Positions 43,960 to 56,599 are shown, counted from the stretch's first letter. The stretch is DNA of 64,000 nucleotides from Allolobophora icterica (GCA_963556255.1 OY744604.1:76214736-76278735); one strand, 5' to 3'. Numbers and translations: made by a program. The notes: generated from the sequence alone by a model not told the origin.

Positions 43960-46146
43960 TGCAGCTGTGATAAGTGATGATTATTAATTGTGTTATTCGA
44001 CGTATACGTAGTAGTGATAACTGTGTAGGCCCTTCAACGCATTTGCGTATTTTCCTATCTTCGTTCAGATCCTGTTTGTAGTTAGAGCCTAATAATTATT
44101 CTGGCAATGCTTGGTAATTTCCTAAAATTACGCTGATGAGATCTAATTGTCCTGATGCCTTTATAAACTGATCCATTAACGATACATTCAAACTTGGTTT
44201 GCAAAGCTAAACATCCGCTATATACGCCTATTAATAATATAAAGCATCCTAACTTCAGAATACTATTGGATATTGATGTGCAAGCGACTACAGATAGGCC
44301 TACGCTGAATAAATATCAAAATGTATAAAATTAGATACACAAATAAATTCTAAATTTTAGGCACCACACGATCGGTCATCTTGTACTTCATAGCAAAACT
44401 CAGTAACTACAATTTTAATTATTATCAGAGTTTGACATAGCCTTAGCTCTTTGTTAGTTGATATTACATTTATGTTTATGGTCGTTGATACAGTGTTGAC
44501 TGAATATCATTAAGGCCACAAAGAAGCTGTGCAAAGCACTGCCAAAGGCCTTACAACCCTTTAATCAACTCCAAAAACGGAAATCAATAAGCAAATCTTT
44601 AAGAACGTCAAAAACTTCATTTACAATTTACATAAAGAGCTAGCAATGCTTTAATAACATTTTGCAATCTTTTTCAATTAAAATTCTTCTATGGTCTCAA
44701 GGACATCAGTGAATAATAGTTGCTAAACTATTTTGAGATGAAAAATAACCATAAGACGGCGCAGGTAGGAAAGTACAAAGTGAAAATGGAAAGTATTCAT
44801 CGTCGCTTTTAGTTGAGATGATGATGTTGAGATGGTGTTTTCGGCAACAGGGGAGGGACTGTTAAGTTGTGGTCGATCGAGGCGTATATCGACGTATCGA
44901 ATCCTTCCCTGCAGACTGTTGGGGCTCCCTGGATTCTGCTGCTAGTATCTCCCGGGAATTGACCAAGTTCAGCATAGATTGTGCCATCATTTGGAAAGTT
45001 CTAAAACAAATTTGCAGTTATCCTTTTTGGTTAAGTTACCTTGTTTCGAAAGCAGCGACATTTCAGTTATTTAAATCACAACATGCTATTATGAATTTTC
45101 TTTTAAAATCTACTTAAGATGGGCTATGTTAACGATCTCCTAAGGTCTTGTCGTCATCAGCAGCATCAAGTAACTGTCACTCGATAAAATCTATAGTGAG
45201 ACGCCAGTGTCACGCCTCAGCTCGAAACATTTTAGCTCAGCACATTTGGTGTAAGCGAAAGATAGCCTGGTCTGTAACTGTCCGTCCTCAAGCTATTCCC
45301 CGCGAACGGTTGCCAACGTTTTTGCATGTTTAAATAAATATGCCAATACACGACAGGACAATTTCAGAACTTTTAGCCTACGATGGGCGTCTATTATTCA
45401 GAAAATTCCTAGAATTTTTAATGGTAGTTTGTGTTCTTTCTTCGGGTTATAGGGGTCCACAAAGGCGGCGTATTCGACAGCCCGAGCGATCATAAATCAA
45501 CCAACAAAGGCACATTCTGCTGTTTCGTGCACTAAACCGTTCTGCTAATATTCCGAGATTTAGCTTAGCAATCACTTTAGCCTATTCTTGATCTATAGCA
45601 CAACCGTGTTTCAGCACTTCTGTCGTTCAGAAAAACGTTATATAAATGGTTCGACTAGGTTATAATCTTTAAAAAAAAGGGAAAATTAACTACTTATTTA
45701 CACGGCAACTAAATCAGAAACAAATATGCTACCACAGGCCATGCCAGTTTTGAAGCTGAATGTATGTGTAATAATCAAGTACTTTTATCTGTATGCTGAT
45801 GTTAGTGTACCAGTTCATTTTACGAATGACATTGTGTTGATGTTGCTCATTACGTGTGAAGTTACGCACTATGGAAATTTCGTTTCAAGAACAATTATGA
45901 CAGTTTTCTTCACGAGATAAATTTTAAATTAATCATAAAATCAATACTTTATAGATCGAGAAGAAGGCTGAATAAATGGATAATTGACTTGATAAGAAGC
46001 TCAGTTAAAACCATTTCCACATCCAAACCTCACATTGACGGAGACAAGCATACAGTATATTGAGCGGGATTTAATGCAGAGTGCAGTTGTAGGCCTATTG
46101 AGTTTAGATAATGCGTAGTAAGAAGCAAAATGTGCAAGTAACTCAC
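43960..46146. other. 3' side of receptor gene 2; no further exon identified
   Basis: The gene 2 tail exon at 46147 ends in a donor, so at least one more exon should lie here or beyond, but I could not pick it out. Open frames at 44869-45117 and 45148-45333 have no domain. Confidence 0.4.
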
Positions 46147-46265
46147 GTTTGTTGATACTTCGGAGTCCGTCTTTGGTTCACCAGATGGCTTTGTAGACGC
46201 ATAGATTGAATTTTCACAGATCCCGTTGTCATGTGCATTGACTGAATTTTTGGACAAAGCTTTTT
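46147..46265 (-). CDS. Receptor gene 2: cytoplasmic exon 3
   Basis: A minus-strand acceptor GTGCATTCAG and donor GTGAGT bound 119 open bases. Joined in phase 1 to the previous tail exon it gives EKALSKNSVNAHDNGICENS, then IYASTKPSGEPKTDSEVSTN. The tyrosine in ENSIYAST sits in an acidic/serine context that could bind an SH2 domain when phosphorylated. It lacks a hydrophobic residue at +3, so it is not a standard ITIM. The exon ends in phase 0. Confidence 0.6.
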
Positions 46266-46740
46266 CTGAATGCACAACCATGTAAATGATAATTAATGAA
46301 ATGTATTTTTTTGCAAAAAAAAATATATATATAATTATGATGAATCTCTCAATGCGGCTTTTACGACCCTCTCAAAAGCGAGGGCTAATGACTACCATTA
46401 GGCATAATTAAAGGCCTAATTATGTGGACAATCTAAACGAATGATAATTTCGGCCTCAATCGAGCGCCGTAGGCCTAAGTGGCGTCATAACTATTGAACA
46501 TAACCTGCTTTAGGCCTACATTTTAAAATCATTCGGATGCAGCTTCCGATATAGTGTTCAGAGCAGCTACTCTAATTTAAATTTAAATTTCCTACATAAA
46601 TAAAACAGTTAATAGGAAATAGGATTCCCAGTTTGAAAGAACTGTCAAAAGTTTAGGCGCAAACATCCTAGTGTGAATACAGCGAATATTGAAATCAACC
46701 ATAGACAGAATCAATTAATCAGTCAATCGTTATTTGCTTA
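46266..46740. other. Intron of receptor gene 2, AT-rich
   Basis: No other feature was recognised here. Confidence 0.45.
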
Positions 46741-46754
46741 TTTAAATTCAAAGT

Positions 46755-46850
46755 TGACGCAGACAGATTACATTACATATTACATTATAGATTACATTAT
46801 AGATTACGCTACAGATTACATTACAGATTACGTTACAGATTAGATTAGAT
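46755..46850. repeat. Short tandem array of GATTACATTA-like words
   Basis: AGATTACATTACA, TATTACATTATAGATTACATTATAG and related 12-13-base steps repeat about seven times. Confidence 0.85.
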
Positions 46851-46971
46851 TACCTATAGAGACAATCCTGGCCCTAATCATTTTCAACTAGTAAATTTTA
46901 AAATGAAGTGAGTAGGCTATGTACCAGCCCCCCCCAATTCTCCAAATAGGCGCTCACGGGCAGGGGCGTCT

Positions 46972-47065
46972 AGTCCAAAGAAACCTTGGAGCATATGCTC
47001 CATCCAAAATATAGGGGTGGGGGTGGGGAGGAAGGAGCTGTCAGTGTATGTGCCATCATTATCAT
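46972..47065. mobile_element. Partial copy of the 32785-32952 MITE
   Basis: It shares CAGGGGCGTCTA, GAAACCTTGGAGCAxATGCT, CCATCCAA, CTGTCAGTGTxTGTGCCA in order, with only one terminus. Confidence 0.75.
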
Positions 47066-47968
47066 TATATGTGTTTTTATAGAGAACCCGGGAGACGAAG
47101 TTACGATCATCTTTGAGAGGAAGTGAGAACATAGCGGGTTTTGCGGCAACAAAATCCGCCACAAAAATGGTTTCATTATAATATTGAATTTTCAACAAAT
47201 GTCTATTGGTAAAATTCTTGCCACGTCGCTCTGCCTTTGTCTGTCCTGCTGTAGGGCCTACGCGTGTCTGTTTGTCTGTCTCTCTCCTTCTGTTTCTTGC
47301 GTACGATGTGATCCTAGGGTCAATTTTATTCAAAAGTCATGAATTAATGTTTGGTATTAAACGAATGCTTAACTTACTCTTTTTCTCCACGTGTGCGTAT
47401 TCTGGTTCGCCTGAAATTACACATTACACAGTAAATGCAGCGCATAAGTTATTCTTTACACCACAATCCCTTATTTTCGCTTTGTAAAATGCATCCAGTT
47501 TTTGTCGTAATCCCTGCGATCATTACAATTATATCTTTGAGGATTTGCGCTGTGAAATATTTAAATAAACGTTGCCGATTCCCTTTAGGCCTAGCATACA
47601 GAGTATGAGAAGATTAGCGTCAGCGTCCACTTGCTTAATAATAGAAGTTACAAATTAATGTTTCGTATGGAACGAATGCTTAGCTTACTATTTTTCTGGA
47701 CTTGTGCGTACACTGGTTCGCCTGAAATTAAACATTGCACAGTGAATGTAGTGCAGAAGTTATTTTTTTACAACACAGTCCCTCATTTTCGCTTTGTAAA
47801 AATTCGCCAGTTTTTATTGTAATCCTTATTATCATTATTATTTTCTCTTTGAGGATTTGTACCGCTGATTATTCAAATAAGCTTAAACGACCACCGATTC
47901 CCTTTAGGCTTATCGTACGAAGTGTGAGCACATTAGAGTCAGTCAGCGTCCACGTGCTTAATTATAGT
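47066..47968. other. Unassigned; an internal direct repeat
   Basis: Phrases at 47340-47480 (ATTAATGTTTGGTATTAAAC, ACGAATGCTTAACTTACTCT, TGGTTCGCCTGAAATTA) recur at 47655-47800, so about 300 bases are tandemly duplicated. Frames across it show no domain. Confidence 0.5.
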
Positions 47969-48203
47969 GGGGCGTGGTGGCTCAGTGGTAAGTTCGGCGC
48001 CTTGTGACCGGAGGGTTGCAGGTTCGAATCCCACTCTAGTCGCTGCGTACGGACCTTGGGCAAGTCCTTCACTGGCGATTGCTCCTGGCGCTTCGGCGTG
48101 AAAATTCCGGCACAGTATACAAATGCTGTAGGAGGGAGCGCCTCTGAGTAGTAGTTGACTTCGAGAGGCGCTATAGAAATATCCGAAATAAAAAAATAAA
48201 TAT
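47969..48203 (+). mobile_element. tRNA-derived SINE with LINE-like 3' stem
   Basis: An A box TGGCTCAGTGG (47978-47988) and a B box GGTTCGAATCC (48021-48031) give the RNA polymerase III promoter of a tRNA head. After an unrelated body, the 3' end has GGGAGCGCCTCTGAGTAG and CGAGAGGCGCTATAGAAATA, a stem shared with the LINE at 31750-32200, and an A-rich tail. A second copy is at 51423. Confidence 0.92.
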
Positions 48204-48284
48204 AGTAAACGAAGTAGTTTCACCGCCACATAATTCGAAGATAAACATATTAACTTTACTTAGAATTTGATAGAATAGTAAAAA

Positions 48285-48372
48285 TCAATCAATCGGAATT
48301 TGTATAGCGCCCGTCAAGGTTTTGTGATGTTCTGGTAAAGCGCTATATAAATCGCCAAATACATACATACAA
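48285..48372. mobile_element. Short element with facing AGCGCC and GGCGCTATATAAA motifs
   Basis: TTGTATAGCGCCCGTC faces AAAGCGCTATATAAATCGCC, with a CATACATAC tail. It is probably a SINE or LINE 3' tail remnant. Confidence 0.45.
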
Positions 48373-48800
48373 GACCAGTAATCAGAGGCGCTCTCATGAG
48401 TCAAAAGCCTAGAACTCTGCTCAAAGTATCGTATGTGGGAGATCCAGGAGGAGGCTACTACGCACATCCGAACGGCCATTGTTTCTTCTGCTTCTCGATC
48501 GACTTGTTCACTTGCAAGTGCGGATTTTGTGAATATCTCCAGTAGTTTCAAACTTGTCAGATTTATGACTAAAGAATGCTTTCACTTTTGTGCAATTTTT
48601 AGACGGTGTTCTGTAGTAGTTCCGTTTCACTGGAGTTCCGGTTGTTATTTATGAATGGTCAGTTTTAACGAGTAGATTGGTTCCTGTCTGGTCAGACGGA
48701 GCACATTTGCCATCTGCTTAGGCAGCACTTTTGAATGTGCTTTAAGAGCGCTATAATAATTACGTTTACCCAATCATGATTGTTCAAGATTCTTTTAAAA

Positions 48801-49050
48801 TAGGGTTGCCACCCATCCCGATTTTGTAGGGACCGTCGAGGTAAATGTCCCGCGTCCCTACTCGACTTAGTCGAGACAGCCAAAATTAATGTCCCTACTT
48901 TCAATTTGTGGTAATTTTTTTGAACAAACAGAATGTTATGGCTTAAAACACATTACTTGCGCCTCTGGTCCAACATCGTGAGTTTTTTTTACTATTAGGG
49001 TGCTCCAAAATTACGTCCCTATTTCCTATTTTAAGAAGGTGGCAACCCTA
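48801..49050. mobile_element. hAT-like MITE, 250 bp, TAGGGTTGCC ends
   Basis: The ends TAGGGTTGCCACC and GGTGGCAACCCTA are exact inverted repeats of 13 bp. The flanks TTTTAAAA and TTTTAAAT agree at seven of eight bases. GTCCCTA words recur inside. Confidence 0.85.
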
Positions 49051-49058
49051 TTTTAAAT

Positions 49059-50921
49059 GTAATTCAAATTTCTGAAATTTTAAAGCGTCATACAAAAGAC
49101 GTGTCAGATGGACAGACGATAGAGGGCGAAAGGTGGATATCATTTGGGAGTTTGTTCCAATGGAGTTGGAGGAGAATATATTTTGGAGTGGTTGCAAAAT
49201 TTGACAGTGGAGGAAACACAGGCTGCTACATCGTGCAGACACGTTTTAACAATTACATCATTTTAAACGTAGAACTTTTAATCCTCGATAATTCTAAAAG
49301 CTCTCAACTGATTTACATGAATCTACCCATAGTAGGTAAAGATATATTGGTCATATTAAAGACTGGAAACACTAAAATACAATTAAATAAATGCAATCAT
49401 AAACTTCTAGAAGGTTGCGTAGTATGTATAGTTATTTTAGCTTTCACTGTCAAAGTTTCCCTAACTATTACAAATATTTAAACTATTTCCATTACCGATA
49501 TTTCCAGCAAGAGAATAGATAGACGTCATATTCACGGAACCTAAATGCCACAGTTTAAACATGACAAACAGATATAAGATATGAAAGAAAACTACACGCC
49601 TCTTACTGAATGCAGGCACTGTACGTTACCAATGGAATATTACACGATGATAATTATGTGGCTAATAATAATTGCCCTCTCCTAGTGAAGCAAGCACGAG
49701 ATATTAGCTTATTTTCTAGTGTTTACAATGAGCTTTGCAATAGAACAAGAGCCAGCAAATGTTGGGCTATATTTAAGTGGCTTCTAGTACTGTTAATTGC
49801 TTATGACTAGGTTTGTGAAAAAGGCCAGCATCGTTCACCATCCTTCATCATGCCACAGCCTGTACGGGTTTCGCCGTTTGCGTTAATAAAAATCTAGCCT
49901 CACGTTTCAGCCTAAATAAGAACCCCGTAATTTGTAGCACACGAGCCAATGAATTGGTTATTTTAAATACGTGTTATGTTATCCCATCGGTTAATGACAT
50001 ATACCTATGTCATCGAAATTAGACCAGTTGAAAGTAATAAGTTCTTAGATGACCATATTACTTCGAACTGTTAATTTAAAGAATTAGGCTTACAAACTAA
50101 ATTGCATGGACTTGTCATAATCCATTGGATACGTATGCGAATTAGGAAACAGGTTTTGTAGCGTCTCTCAGACGACCTGTCAAAACGAATGATTAATTTC
50201 GTAAATAAACGGCCTTATCAGTAACAATCGCATAAAAAATTTCTAGACCGTTAATTTTATAACAATTACATAATTAATTCGACCTACATTTTATGAAGTT
50301 GTGAGTGTAATAGAATATGTTAATGTCTGAGTGTAAAATGCTTGCATAGGCCTACTGTTAACGCACATAAAGAAACATATTGAGAGCCTACCTAATGCTG
50401 ACTGTCAGAGCTTGTAACTGTAATATTTAGCTTAGCTTTAGAGCTGCGCTTTAGACATTTTGAAGTTTGCGATTACGATTAGTGAGGCTATAGTCGCATT
50501 TGAATACCTCAGCTGATACAAACGCGATTACAGAACAGAGTTTACGAATTTGTTTCATTTTTAAATCAGACTCCTTCGTAAAAACGATTTGCTGGTTTGG
50601 CAGACAATTATGTCGATTGCAGCTCAACCAGGCAGTTGAAATTCTATCAGATAGGAAGAGCCTTAGGTATTAGCAAGCAATGAATATCATATCTTAGTGT
50701 ACTCTATAATCTCTGCATCCATTTGAGAATGGAAATTGGACTAAGACAACAATTGTTCTTCATAAAGCTAAAACACTTATTTCGCATTACTACAGAAAAT
50801 AGTAGTTTGAGGAATGCAGCTAAGGTTGGAAACAAGGTATGAAAGAAATTGAAATAATGTTTCTTATAGGGTATGGCGTAGAAATAGACTGGAGGCCTTA
50901 ATTGTTATCGTGTACACTTAC
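49059..50921. other. Intron of receptor gene 2, no other gene seen
   Basis: A plus-strand open frame at 49101-49481 starts with a glycine- and tryptophan-containing stretch but has no recognisable domain. The rest is AT-rich. Confidence 0.4.
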
Positions 50922-50972
50922 CAATCCCATCCGCAAACGTTTCAGTTTGAGTCTGAACAGGATCTTCTTGAT
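50922..50972 (-). CDS. Receptor gene 2: cytoplasmic exon 2
   Basis: Acceptor GTCAATAG and donor GTAAGT on the minus strand enclose 51 bases. The exon starts and ends in phase 1 and encodes DQEDPVQTQTETFADGI, an acidic, Thr/Gln-rich linker. Related exons, now decayed, sit in the duplicated blocks at 7.86 and 39.9 kb. Confidence 0.55.
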
Positions 50973-51422
50973 CTATTGACATAAGTACACAAGCCACAAA
51001 TAAATGATTGTTAATTATACTCCTTTATCATAGAGTGCTATCATTCTACTCTTATAGATAAACATGTCCCCATTCTCCGATGGCTACTGACAAGGGAACT
51101 GAGAAATGTTTACTTTCACACTAGATCGAAAAGTTTGCAGAAATGATATTCATTTAACATTTGAACTTCATATACTCCCGTCTGTCCTTACAAACATTTT
51201 CATATACCCACGTCCACGGGTCTGACAACCTTGGGCTATTATTAATCGTTTTTTTCTGGTAATCCAGAAAACAATGTTTAGTCTTTATCGACTTTACTGC
51301 ATGTTATGCTGTTACAGTTGAATTAATTGATAATTCAGAGTCTGGCGGATGAGTTAGGTTCTGTTCAGCTTCAATTTCAATTGTGTTGTTATGCGTACGT
51401 AGCCTACTGCTTGCGACTGCTT
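50973..51422. other. Intron of receptor gene 2, no other feature seen
   Basis: AT-rich sequence without a supported frame. Confidence 0.45.
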
Positions 51423-51650
51423 GGGGCGTGGTGGCTCAGTGGTAAGTTCGGCGCCTTGTGACCGGAGGGTTGCAGGTTCGAATCCCACTCTAGCCGCTGC
51501 GTACGGACCTTGGGCAAGTCCTTCACTCGCAATTTGCTCGTGGCCCTTCGGCGTGAAAATTCCGGCACAGTGTCAAATGCTGTAGTCGGGAGCGCCTCTG
51601 AGTAGTAGTTGACTTCGAGAGGCGCTATAGAAATATCCGGAATAAAGAAA
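51423..51650 (+). mobile_element. tRNA-derived SINE, second copy
   Basis: It is nearly identical to 47969-48203, with A box at 51432-51442 and B box at 51475-51485, the same body (CGGACCTTGGGCAAGTCCTT) and the same GAGAGGCGCTATAGAAATAT tail. High similarity suggests recent activity of the family. Confidence 0.92.
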
Positions 51651-52908
51651 ACAGAGGCCATCGTTGCGATCTATTTTCGATATAGGCTATCAGATTGACA
51701 CGAGTGCTTTTCTACTAGTTTCAATAACTTGCATGATTCTTTATAATTGTCTCTAATTGGTGCCGTCGTTGTTCAACGGATACGCAATACTGTGTGGTAT
51801 GACTCGAGTACATGAGTGCACTGCTATGAAGTAATAAACACCACCGAGTGTAAAAACTATCCTATAGCAGTTATGCATATTATGCGCTTGCCATAACTTT
51901 TGTTGGGAAGATCGTTTTAGCAGTAATCTCAATCGGCCATAATCTATGCCATGCGATATACCATGCGATCCTCTTCCCGAGCCTCTTCCCGCATCCAGAC
52001 ACATTCTGGTTGAACCTCGCCATTTATTGCACGCCTGTCTTTCAAAATCTGATGGAAACTAAGAGGTTCCTTCTAGACAAAATGTCTTGCTTTATGTTTA
52101 GCTCACTCACAGTTGCCAGTAACCTATCTAACTGTCTATACTCTCTCACGTTTGTCTTTCGTCCTAATCTGATTCATTGCCTAATCGTCTCTTTGATTCA
52201 TAAGGTCTGCCATTGTCTAGCTTCAAGATACAATACTTAACTTTGAAATTATCATCCATACCAAAGGAATTCTCGGACATGTTCAATATAAATTCTAAAA
52301 GTGTTCTTAGAGATAAAAATACGTGGCACACCAAAACATTGGATGGCGGGTGATTGGTATTTTTTCTGAAGAGCACATTCAATTTCTATGACAAAAATAC
52401 TGTAGAATTGGCGGTTGTATAATTATGAAACAATAAAATTCAGAACTGAGACAATAGAACTTCTGTGTAAGCTGGTTTTCGGTACTTTTTAAAGGAAAGA
52501 AACCAGATGTACGAGATGGATTACGATTTGAAAGGGGCAAGAGAATATTATTCTTTCCTACACTTTAATTACATGTGGAAAATAATGATGTGCCTATAAA
52601 TTATTGTTTTCTAAATGTAATTACATGAAATAAATAATAACAGGGCTATGTACTAAAATTAGGTTAGAATATAAATAAACTGACAAATGTGAAAATGACA
52701 TCAACATCCCTTGTACTGTTTGTGCTGCCCTGCTGGTAGGAAAATATTACGATAGGCCTACGTGTCTGCTGTAAAAGTTATAGAGCAGACAAGTAATTAA
52801 CAAGTGTAGACGAAGCAGAAAGTGAAGTAAGCATGCTCTTATCAATAAGAATTAATTGTCATGCTTAGCTATCGTCTGCCGTTTCTCTTTTCTTTATCTA
52901 ACAGGTTA
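51651..52908. other. Intron of receptor gene 2, no other gene seen
   Basis: Only short frames. No repeat boundaries were seen. Confidence 0.4.
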
Positions 52909-52916
52909 GCTTAGAC

Positions 52917-53897
52917 CAGGGGTGGGCAAACTTTTTGCACATGGGGCCACATTAAACACCCAGAAAATTCGGAGGGCCGGATAACAAATGTTTAACTTTT
53001 AATAACGACTAACATGAAAAGAAGTTTACTTCTTTATATTATATTAAATACACTTTTGCTGTTAGTAATTAGATTTATGCGACTGTGAACATGTATGCAT
53101 TTAATAAGTTTCCCATGATCCGGACTGATTGCGCTGGTTGCAATTCACAGTTTAATTCAAGTTTAGATCACTTAACTGAGACTTGTACTTGGATTTGTTT
53201 AGCTCACAGTTGAAAATCTCTGTTGACAGATGTAAGTGGATGAGAATAATACAAAAGTTTTAAAGCAAACGTTTGTAGATTTGGGAATATTTCCTTTCTG
53301 AGCGAAGAAAAGAATGTTATCAGTTCTGATCCTTTGAGCTGTTCTTTGAGAACAAAGTCACGTTGTGGGTCGGTTGACTCCAGCTGACGTTCCGTTTATG
53401 AGCTACTTGTCGATATCATATCATATGTGAACGGTATAGCAAACAAAAAATAAATTCAGTCTAAATTGATTTAAAATCCACAAATCGTCTGGAGAACGCG
53501 TCTGTCAAACTTGACAGCAGAAGGCTATATTTTCCCTCAGGCTCTATACTGTGACAGTTTGCAACTGCAGGGTAAGAAAGTTCCCGTAGTTTTGTTCTTT
53601 CATCTGCTTTGAAAGTAACATTAGCTTTACTTGAACGGATTTCACTTCTGCGTATACAGATCATGTGCAGAAACCTCTGCATGCAGGGAAGTGGGGCAGA
53701 TCGGCAGAGCTAATGCATCGAGTTATTGTTAAAGACGAGGCCGGAATAGTAAGTAAAAGAGCAGCGCCAAATGAATAAAACAAAGAAAACTTCTCGCGGT
53801 CTGAATTTTTTTTAAATTTTCTGTAGTATTGTGGGGGCCGGATAAAAAGTGTTGGCGGGCCGGATCCGGCCCGCGGGCCGTAGTTTGCCCACCTCTG
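52917..53897 (-). mobile_element. hAT transposon remnant, 981 bp, TSD GCTTAGAC
   Basis: The ends CAGGGGTGGGCAAACTTTTT and, reverse complemented, CAGAGGTGGGCAAACTAC match. GCTTAGAC is duplicated at 52909-52916 and 53898-53905. GGGCCGGAT motifs lie below both ends, as in hAT elements of the Charlie type. A minus-strand frame at about 53461-53682 encodes YPAVANCHSIEPEGKYSLLL and then SSLTDAFSRRFVDFKS, which fits a middle piece of a hAT transposase. The rest is lost. Confidence 0.9.
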
Positions 53898-53989
53898 GCT
53901 TAGACGTTGATCAACGTCGACGCGGTATTACAGCGATTGACAATATGGAAGAATATTAGATGCAAGTAAATAAGTAAGCACCGTTCTTA

Positions 53990-54785
53990 GCCCATGACAG
54001 ACACCATACTTCACAATACCAGGACATATAGAAACATGAAAATAAATGTTAAAAGAGACAGTTTGAGTGCTATTGTATACACAACTTAAAAAATAACTAA
54101 ATGGCTTCGGCCTAGCCCTTATTTAGGTCGATTACACGCAATCATGTTTATTAAGTTAAATACATGAACTCTTCAATTTGCATAGAATAGGCGGATGTGT
54201 GCCTATTTGTGGGCTATATATGATTTTAAATAGGCCAAGAAAGTGGCACTCTGTTCTTAAGGATAACATCGAATAAAATTGACCAGACACAACTTCCTCT
54301 GGAATGTGACTGCTGTACAGTAGACTACTTGACTGAACGACATCTGCATTATATGACGCATACTTATTTTGCGCAAGACAAACTCCATTCTTTACAATAC
54401 CAGGACATACAAAAATGTGAAAAAATAAATGTTAAAAAGGACAGTTTAAGTACTACAGCCTGTACACAGAGCTCTAATTACTACATGACTTCGGCTTGGC
54501 CCTATTTAAGTCGATTACATACCAATGTGTTCATTAAGTAAGTTAAACATATTTACTGTTCAATTTGCAAAGAAATAGGCGGATCTGTGTCTATTTCGTG
54601 GCCTTTCCATGATTTGGAATAGGCCTAGATAAGTGGCACTCCGTTGTTTAGAATATCATCTAATAAAATGGATCAGACACAATACATAAGATAGCAGAAA
54701 CTTCTTCTGGAATGTGACTACTGTAGACTACTTGACTGAACGACATCTGCTTTATACGACGTACAGTATACTGCACAAGCAGGAG
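53990..54785. repeat. Tandem duplication, two units of about 390 bp
   Basis: CAATACCAGGACATA occurs at about 54014 and 54395, GGCTTCGGCCTAGCCC against GACTTCGGCTTGGCCC follows in each, then AATAGGCGGATxTGTG, AAGTGGCACTC and GGAATGTGACTxCTGTA in the same order. The copies are diverged. Confidence 0.85.
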
Positions 54786-54947
54786 CTGAGTTTGCACTGC
54801 AAAGGAAAGCAGCAAAATCCTAAATTATCTGGCCTCCTACCATTACGTCCAACTGGTTATCTTGCCTTCTTTTATTACACACCCTTAGACATAATCCTTC
54901 AGATAATATAACCAAAACCATTATGAAACTTTCTAGATGATGCTCAC

Positions 54948-55001
54948 CCATGACTGTGTCATAAAGGACATCAGGCGGCATTCTGTTTTTACGGCAGATA
55001 C
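54948..55001 (-). CDS. Receptor gene 2: cytoplasmic exon 1 with an ITIM-type motif
   Basis: Acceptor AAATTGTCAG and donor GTGAGC on the minus strand bound 54 bases in phase 1 on both sides. The peptide is GICRKNRMPPDVLYDTVMG. VLYDTV fits the inhibitory motif consensus (V/I/L/S, any, Tyr, any, any, V/I/L), which in known receptors recruits SH2 phosphatases once phosphorylated. The basic CRKNR follows the transmembrane helix, as expected for the inner membrane face. One motif match in a short exon can arise by chance; the phase agreement with its neighbours supports the exon. Confidence 0.6.
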
Positions 55002-55276
55002 CTGACAATTTAAAACAATTTAAAATAGACAATTGTTTAAATCAAACTCCGTAAAAATGCAATTCTTTGAAATTTTTTTAAATACCAGTACTTGCCAGGT
55101 TTGTATATGGGACAACCCCTACATTCTTATTTACATCTAGAATCATTACAACGTGAACATAATATTCTATTTGTGCCGATATAGAACTCATTTACCAAAT
55201 TGCCTTAGCTGATGGACAACAAAAATCAAGGGCTGGTTACTCTTTCTGCAGCAAACATGAAATCAAGGTCGATAGC

Positions 55277-55501
55277 CAGGAGCGTAGCCAGACTTAAATT
55301 CAAGAGGAGGCAAAAAATTTGATGACTTTTTTGGGAGATTTCTGCCCAAAAAAAGTAATGACTTTTTTGGGATTTGTTCTTAAATTTCTTCTCTTGGGCC
55401 AGGATTCACCGTTCAAGAGGAGACAAAATCCAGGTGCAGGGCTATAACCCAAGGAAAATTTTTAAAATTTTAAAACTTGCGTCATTGTTGCTACACCTAT
55501 G
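55277..55501. mobile_element. hAT-like MITE, 225 bp, TSD TCGATAGC
   Basis: The ends CAGGAGCGTAGCCAG and, reverse complemented, CATAGGTGTAGCAACA are imperfect inverted repeats. TCGATAGC is duplicated at 55269-55276 and 55502-55509. It lies in the intron between gene 2 exons. Confidence 0.85.
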
Positions 55502-55610
55502 TCGATAGCATATTTCATTACCTAAAAATAAGGTAATACCTATAGTACTGAACTACTAACTGATAAGATCATTTTAATAAGCTTCGAGTTAAACTATGCG
55601 AATTACTAAC

Positions 55611-55688
55611 CATATTTTTTATGCAAAATGAATAGGAGGAGAATTATTGCTGTAGCAGTAACTCCAACACAGATCAGCAGAATGGTTA
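55611..55688 (-). CDS. Receptor gene 2: transmembrane exon
   Basis: Acceptor TTTTGTTCAG and donor GTTAGT on the minus strand enclose 78 bases, phase 1 at both ends. The peptide VTILLICVGVTATAIILLLF then ILHKKYG is a single hydrophobic helix ending in a basic stop-transfer cluster. It joins the stalk exon and the first cytoplasmic exon without a stop. This matches a type I receptor. Confidence 0.75.
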
Positions 55689-55699
55689 CTGAACAAAAC

Positions 55700-56125
55700 A
55701 CAATCAATTTATTTAAGCTGCATAGTTGAAGTGTCTCCGTTTAATAATAAATATCGGATTACCTTATCCGCGTAGACTTACAACGCATGCCTGTTTTCGG
55801 TCAGCGAAACCGGCAGATTCTTTTCCAACACAAGCAATCTTTGAGTGGAAGTGGAAGGAGATTATAATAATTATACAGTAAAAGAGCTTTTGAGTTCTAT
55901 AAAAGAGCACTTGAATAAATAAATTCCATTAATGATGCTACAAATAATGTCACAATAATTCGGTACAATTCTTTTCCTTAAATTCACTTTCAAGTATACA
56001 ACAGAGGCACTTTAAATTAAATCGTGTTGTTCTTAAAATTACAAATAGGCCTATTGTTAATTGGGGCGTGTGGCTCCGCAGCTTCTAACATCTCTGAACC
56101 TAAATAAAACTTGCCGCATTAGCTC
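55700..56125. other. Intron of receptor gene 2, nothing recognised
   Basis: AT-rich; no feature seen. Confidence 0.45.
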
Positions 56126-56126
56126 C

Positions 56127-56159
56127 TCGTGTCCTTCTCTCTCTCTCTCTCTCTCTTTA

Positions 56160-56192
<33 letters not shown>

Positions 56193-56343
56193 GTCTCTCT
56201 CTCTCTGTCTCTCTCTCTGTCTCTCTCTCTGTCTCTCTCTGTCTGTCTCTGTCTCTCTGTCTCTCTGTCTCTCTGTCTCTCTGTCTCTGTCTCTGTCTCT
56301 GTCTCTCTGTCTCTCTGTCTCTATCTGTCTCTCTCTCTATCTG

Positions 56344-56374
<31 letters not shown>

Positions 56375-56450
56375 TCTCTCTTCTCTCTCTCGCTGTCTGT
56401 GCTCGCTGTCTGTCTGTGTGTGTGTCTCTGTCTCTCTCTTGCTCTGATCT
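56127..56450. repeat. (CT)n/(GTCTCT)n pyrimidine tract
   Basis: About 310 bases of CT dinucleotides mixed with GTCTCT units, with purines almost only as G. The Ser-Leu and Arg-Glu open frames are artefacts. Confidence 0.95.
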
Positions 56451-56521
56451 GGTAAAAACTGGAATTGGCCTTCATAATATGGTATCAATAAACAGCCCCT
56501 ACCACACTTGACAAGCTGATG

Positions 56522-56522
<1 letters not shown>

Positions 56523-56581
<59 letters not shown>

Positions 56582-56592
56582 GTGTGTGTGTC
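56523..56592. repeat. (GT)n microsatellite
   Basis: GT dinucleotides with one GC interruption. Confidence 0.95.
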
Positions 56593-56599
56593 GCTTCAT

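Noticed and set aside
47969..48040. Possible functional tRNA genes at the A and B boxes (also at 51423)
   Set aside because: The boxes match, but no acceptor stem or full cloverleaf closes around them, and the SINE body follows in both copies.
49101..49481. Plus-strand 126-codon frame
   Set aside because: No domain, no splice context, AT-driven composition in the second half, and it lies inside a gene 2 intron.
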